Shown piece by piece: positions 63,543-64,000 of a stretch of 64,000 nucleotides of DNA. Source of the DNA: Sphingobacterium hungaricum (lineage in GTDB: Bacteria > Bacteroidota > Bacteroidia > Sphingobacteriales > Sphingobacteriaceae); NCBI RefSeq assembly GCF_015210005.1, contig NZ_MU158698.1, positions 2,710,807 to 2,774,806 of the forward strand, given 5' to 3'. The notes under the pieces were generated by a model, which was given only the letters and a program-made list of their open reading frames with translations, did not search any database and was not told the origin of the DNA. Position 1 is the first letter of the stretch, and each line of letters begins with the position of its first letter. Made by a program: the position numbers and the translations under genes.

Positions 63543-64000
63543 ATGCTGACTTTAGATTATGTTGATCGTCGGGTACAGGTTTACTTTGCAGCTTGGATAG
63601 ATTTATCGCCCAAGGATATCATCTCACTGAAGGAGACAGCAGGGGTAGTGGAGCCTCACATGGCGAGACAACATTTTCTTTTCTATACAGCTGTGGATGT
63701 GATATGTTTTTGTCACTTTTATCAGCACCTCTTAAAAAATATAGGAAGCAATGTCTTCAGCGCTATTGGTTTTAACCCCTGCACAGAAAAGTTAGGACAG
63801 CTTAAGAAGCAATTCCCTAATGCGAGGACAATCGGAATATTTGATGATACCGTTTTAGGGCGCGTATTGGATTGTAAGGTTGTATTGGCATGCATACGGA
63901 AGGAGGTAAGCTTTGAGCTAGCTCATGGAGCGGTGTTATTTTCGTATAGAGGAAAAGATTTTGTTGTTCCCGAGGCTCTCTTTTCCCTTCACCACTTTCG
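63543..64000 (+). CDS. hypothetical protein, 3' end outside window
   Basis: A frame open from the ATG at 63543 to the window edge (152 codons visible) starts MLTLDYVDRRVQVYFAAWIDL. It lies 7 bases after the DUF3945-like gene and is clearly part of the same transcript. I do not recognise it. A late segment, ARTIGIFDDTVLGRVLDCK, followed by a strand-like GAVLFSYRGKDFVV, hints at a toprim-like or nuclease-like fold, but the match is weak. Confidence 0.6.
   Translation, partial: MLTLDYVDRRVQVYFAAWIDLSPKDIISLKETAGVVEPHMARQHFLFYTAVDVICFCHFYQHLLKNIGSNVFSAIGFNPCTEKLGQLKKQFPNARTIGIFDDTVLGRVLDCKVVLACIRKEVSFELAHGAVLFSYRGKDFVVPEALFSLHHF

Larger units (their letters stand above)
41296..64000 (+). mobile_element. 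partial integrative conjugative element (ICE), Bacteroidota Tra type
   Basis: From RteC through the tra operon to the window end the genes form a conjugative element. The left limit is uncertain: the regulator at 41296 may belong to it or to the neighbouring AvrD-like group. No integrase, excisionase or attachment site is visible, so the element continues to the right and may have its integrase there. The long tra operon (46592-63535) has almost no gaps. Confidence 0.8.

Overview
The window looks like chromosomal accessory DNA from a member of the Bacteroidota, most likely the Sphingobacteriaceae (Sphingobacterium/Pedobacter type). The grounds are SusC/SusD and TlpA-type proteins, promoters of the Bacteroidota form (TTTG about 20 bases before TAnnTTTG), an RteC-type regulator, and a conjugation module in the Bacteroides TraA-TraN style. 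No rRNA or tRNA genes were recognised. Almost the whole window is mobile or accessory material, and no housekeeping operon is present.

Bases 1-8000 are a defence-like island. On the minus strand is an apparent ABC-three-component (ABC-3C) conflict operon (metallo-beta-lactamase protein, trypsin-like protease, middle component; the ATPase would lie beyond base 1). Next come a HEPN-like protein and a nuclease-like protein. On the plus strand is a large STAND/NB-ARC NTPase with an N-terminal nuclease-like domain and C-terminal TPR-like repeats. Bases 7974-9337 are gene debris: a 23-codon serine-recombinase start and a frameshifted gene.

Bases 9338-19569 form one plus-strand cluster: a GtrA-like protein, a small secreted cysteine-rich protein with a (Thr-Gly)9 tail, two six-bladed beta-propeller proteins, two GT-C type membrane proteins, a thioredoxin-like protein, an outer-membrane beta-barrel receptor and a GtrB-like GT2 glycosyltransferase. 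It reads as a surface or secreted-protein glycosylation and export cluster. Bases 19570-28500 hold a decayed transposase, an erythromycin-esterase-like protein, a lipoprotein, a MerR regulator divergent from a metallo-beta-lactamase protein, a truncated YceI gene joined to an unrelated gene end, a HaeIII-type (GGCC) restriction-modification pair and a DUF4145 protein.

Bases 28600-30500 carry broken conjugation-gene debris and an ISL3-type insertion sequence. From 30535 to 37600 there is a compact unit. A small XRE regulator has a perfect palindromic operator that overlaps the -33 box of a divergent promoter. That promoter reads into an unusually hairpin-rich leader (possible structured RNA). 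A GC-richer operon follows: TlpA/DUF3738-like, SusC, SusD. A minus-strand group (37625-40941) holds a small exported protein, an AraC regulator, a P-loop kinase-like protein and an AvrD-like protein.

From about 41.3 kb to the window end lies part of an integrative conjugative element: RteC regulator, RadC-like protein, histone H1-like protein, toprim primase, a candidate oriT, mobilisation proteins MobC/relaxase, and a nearly continuous tra operon (TraA to TraN, coupling protein, M23 peptidase, DUF3945 protein). No integrase or attachment site was found, so the element ends are not defined here.
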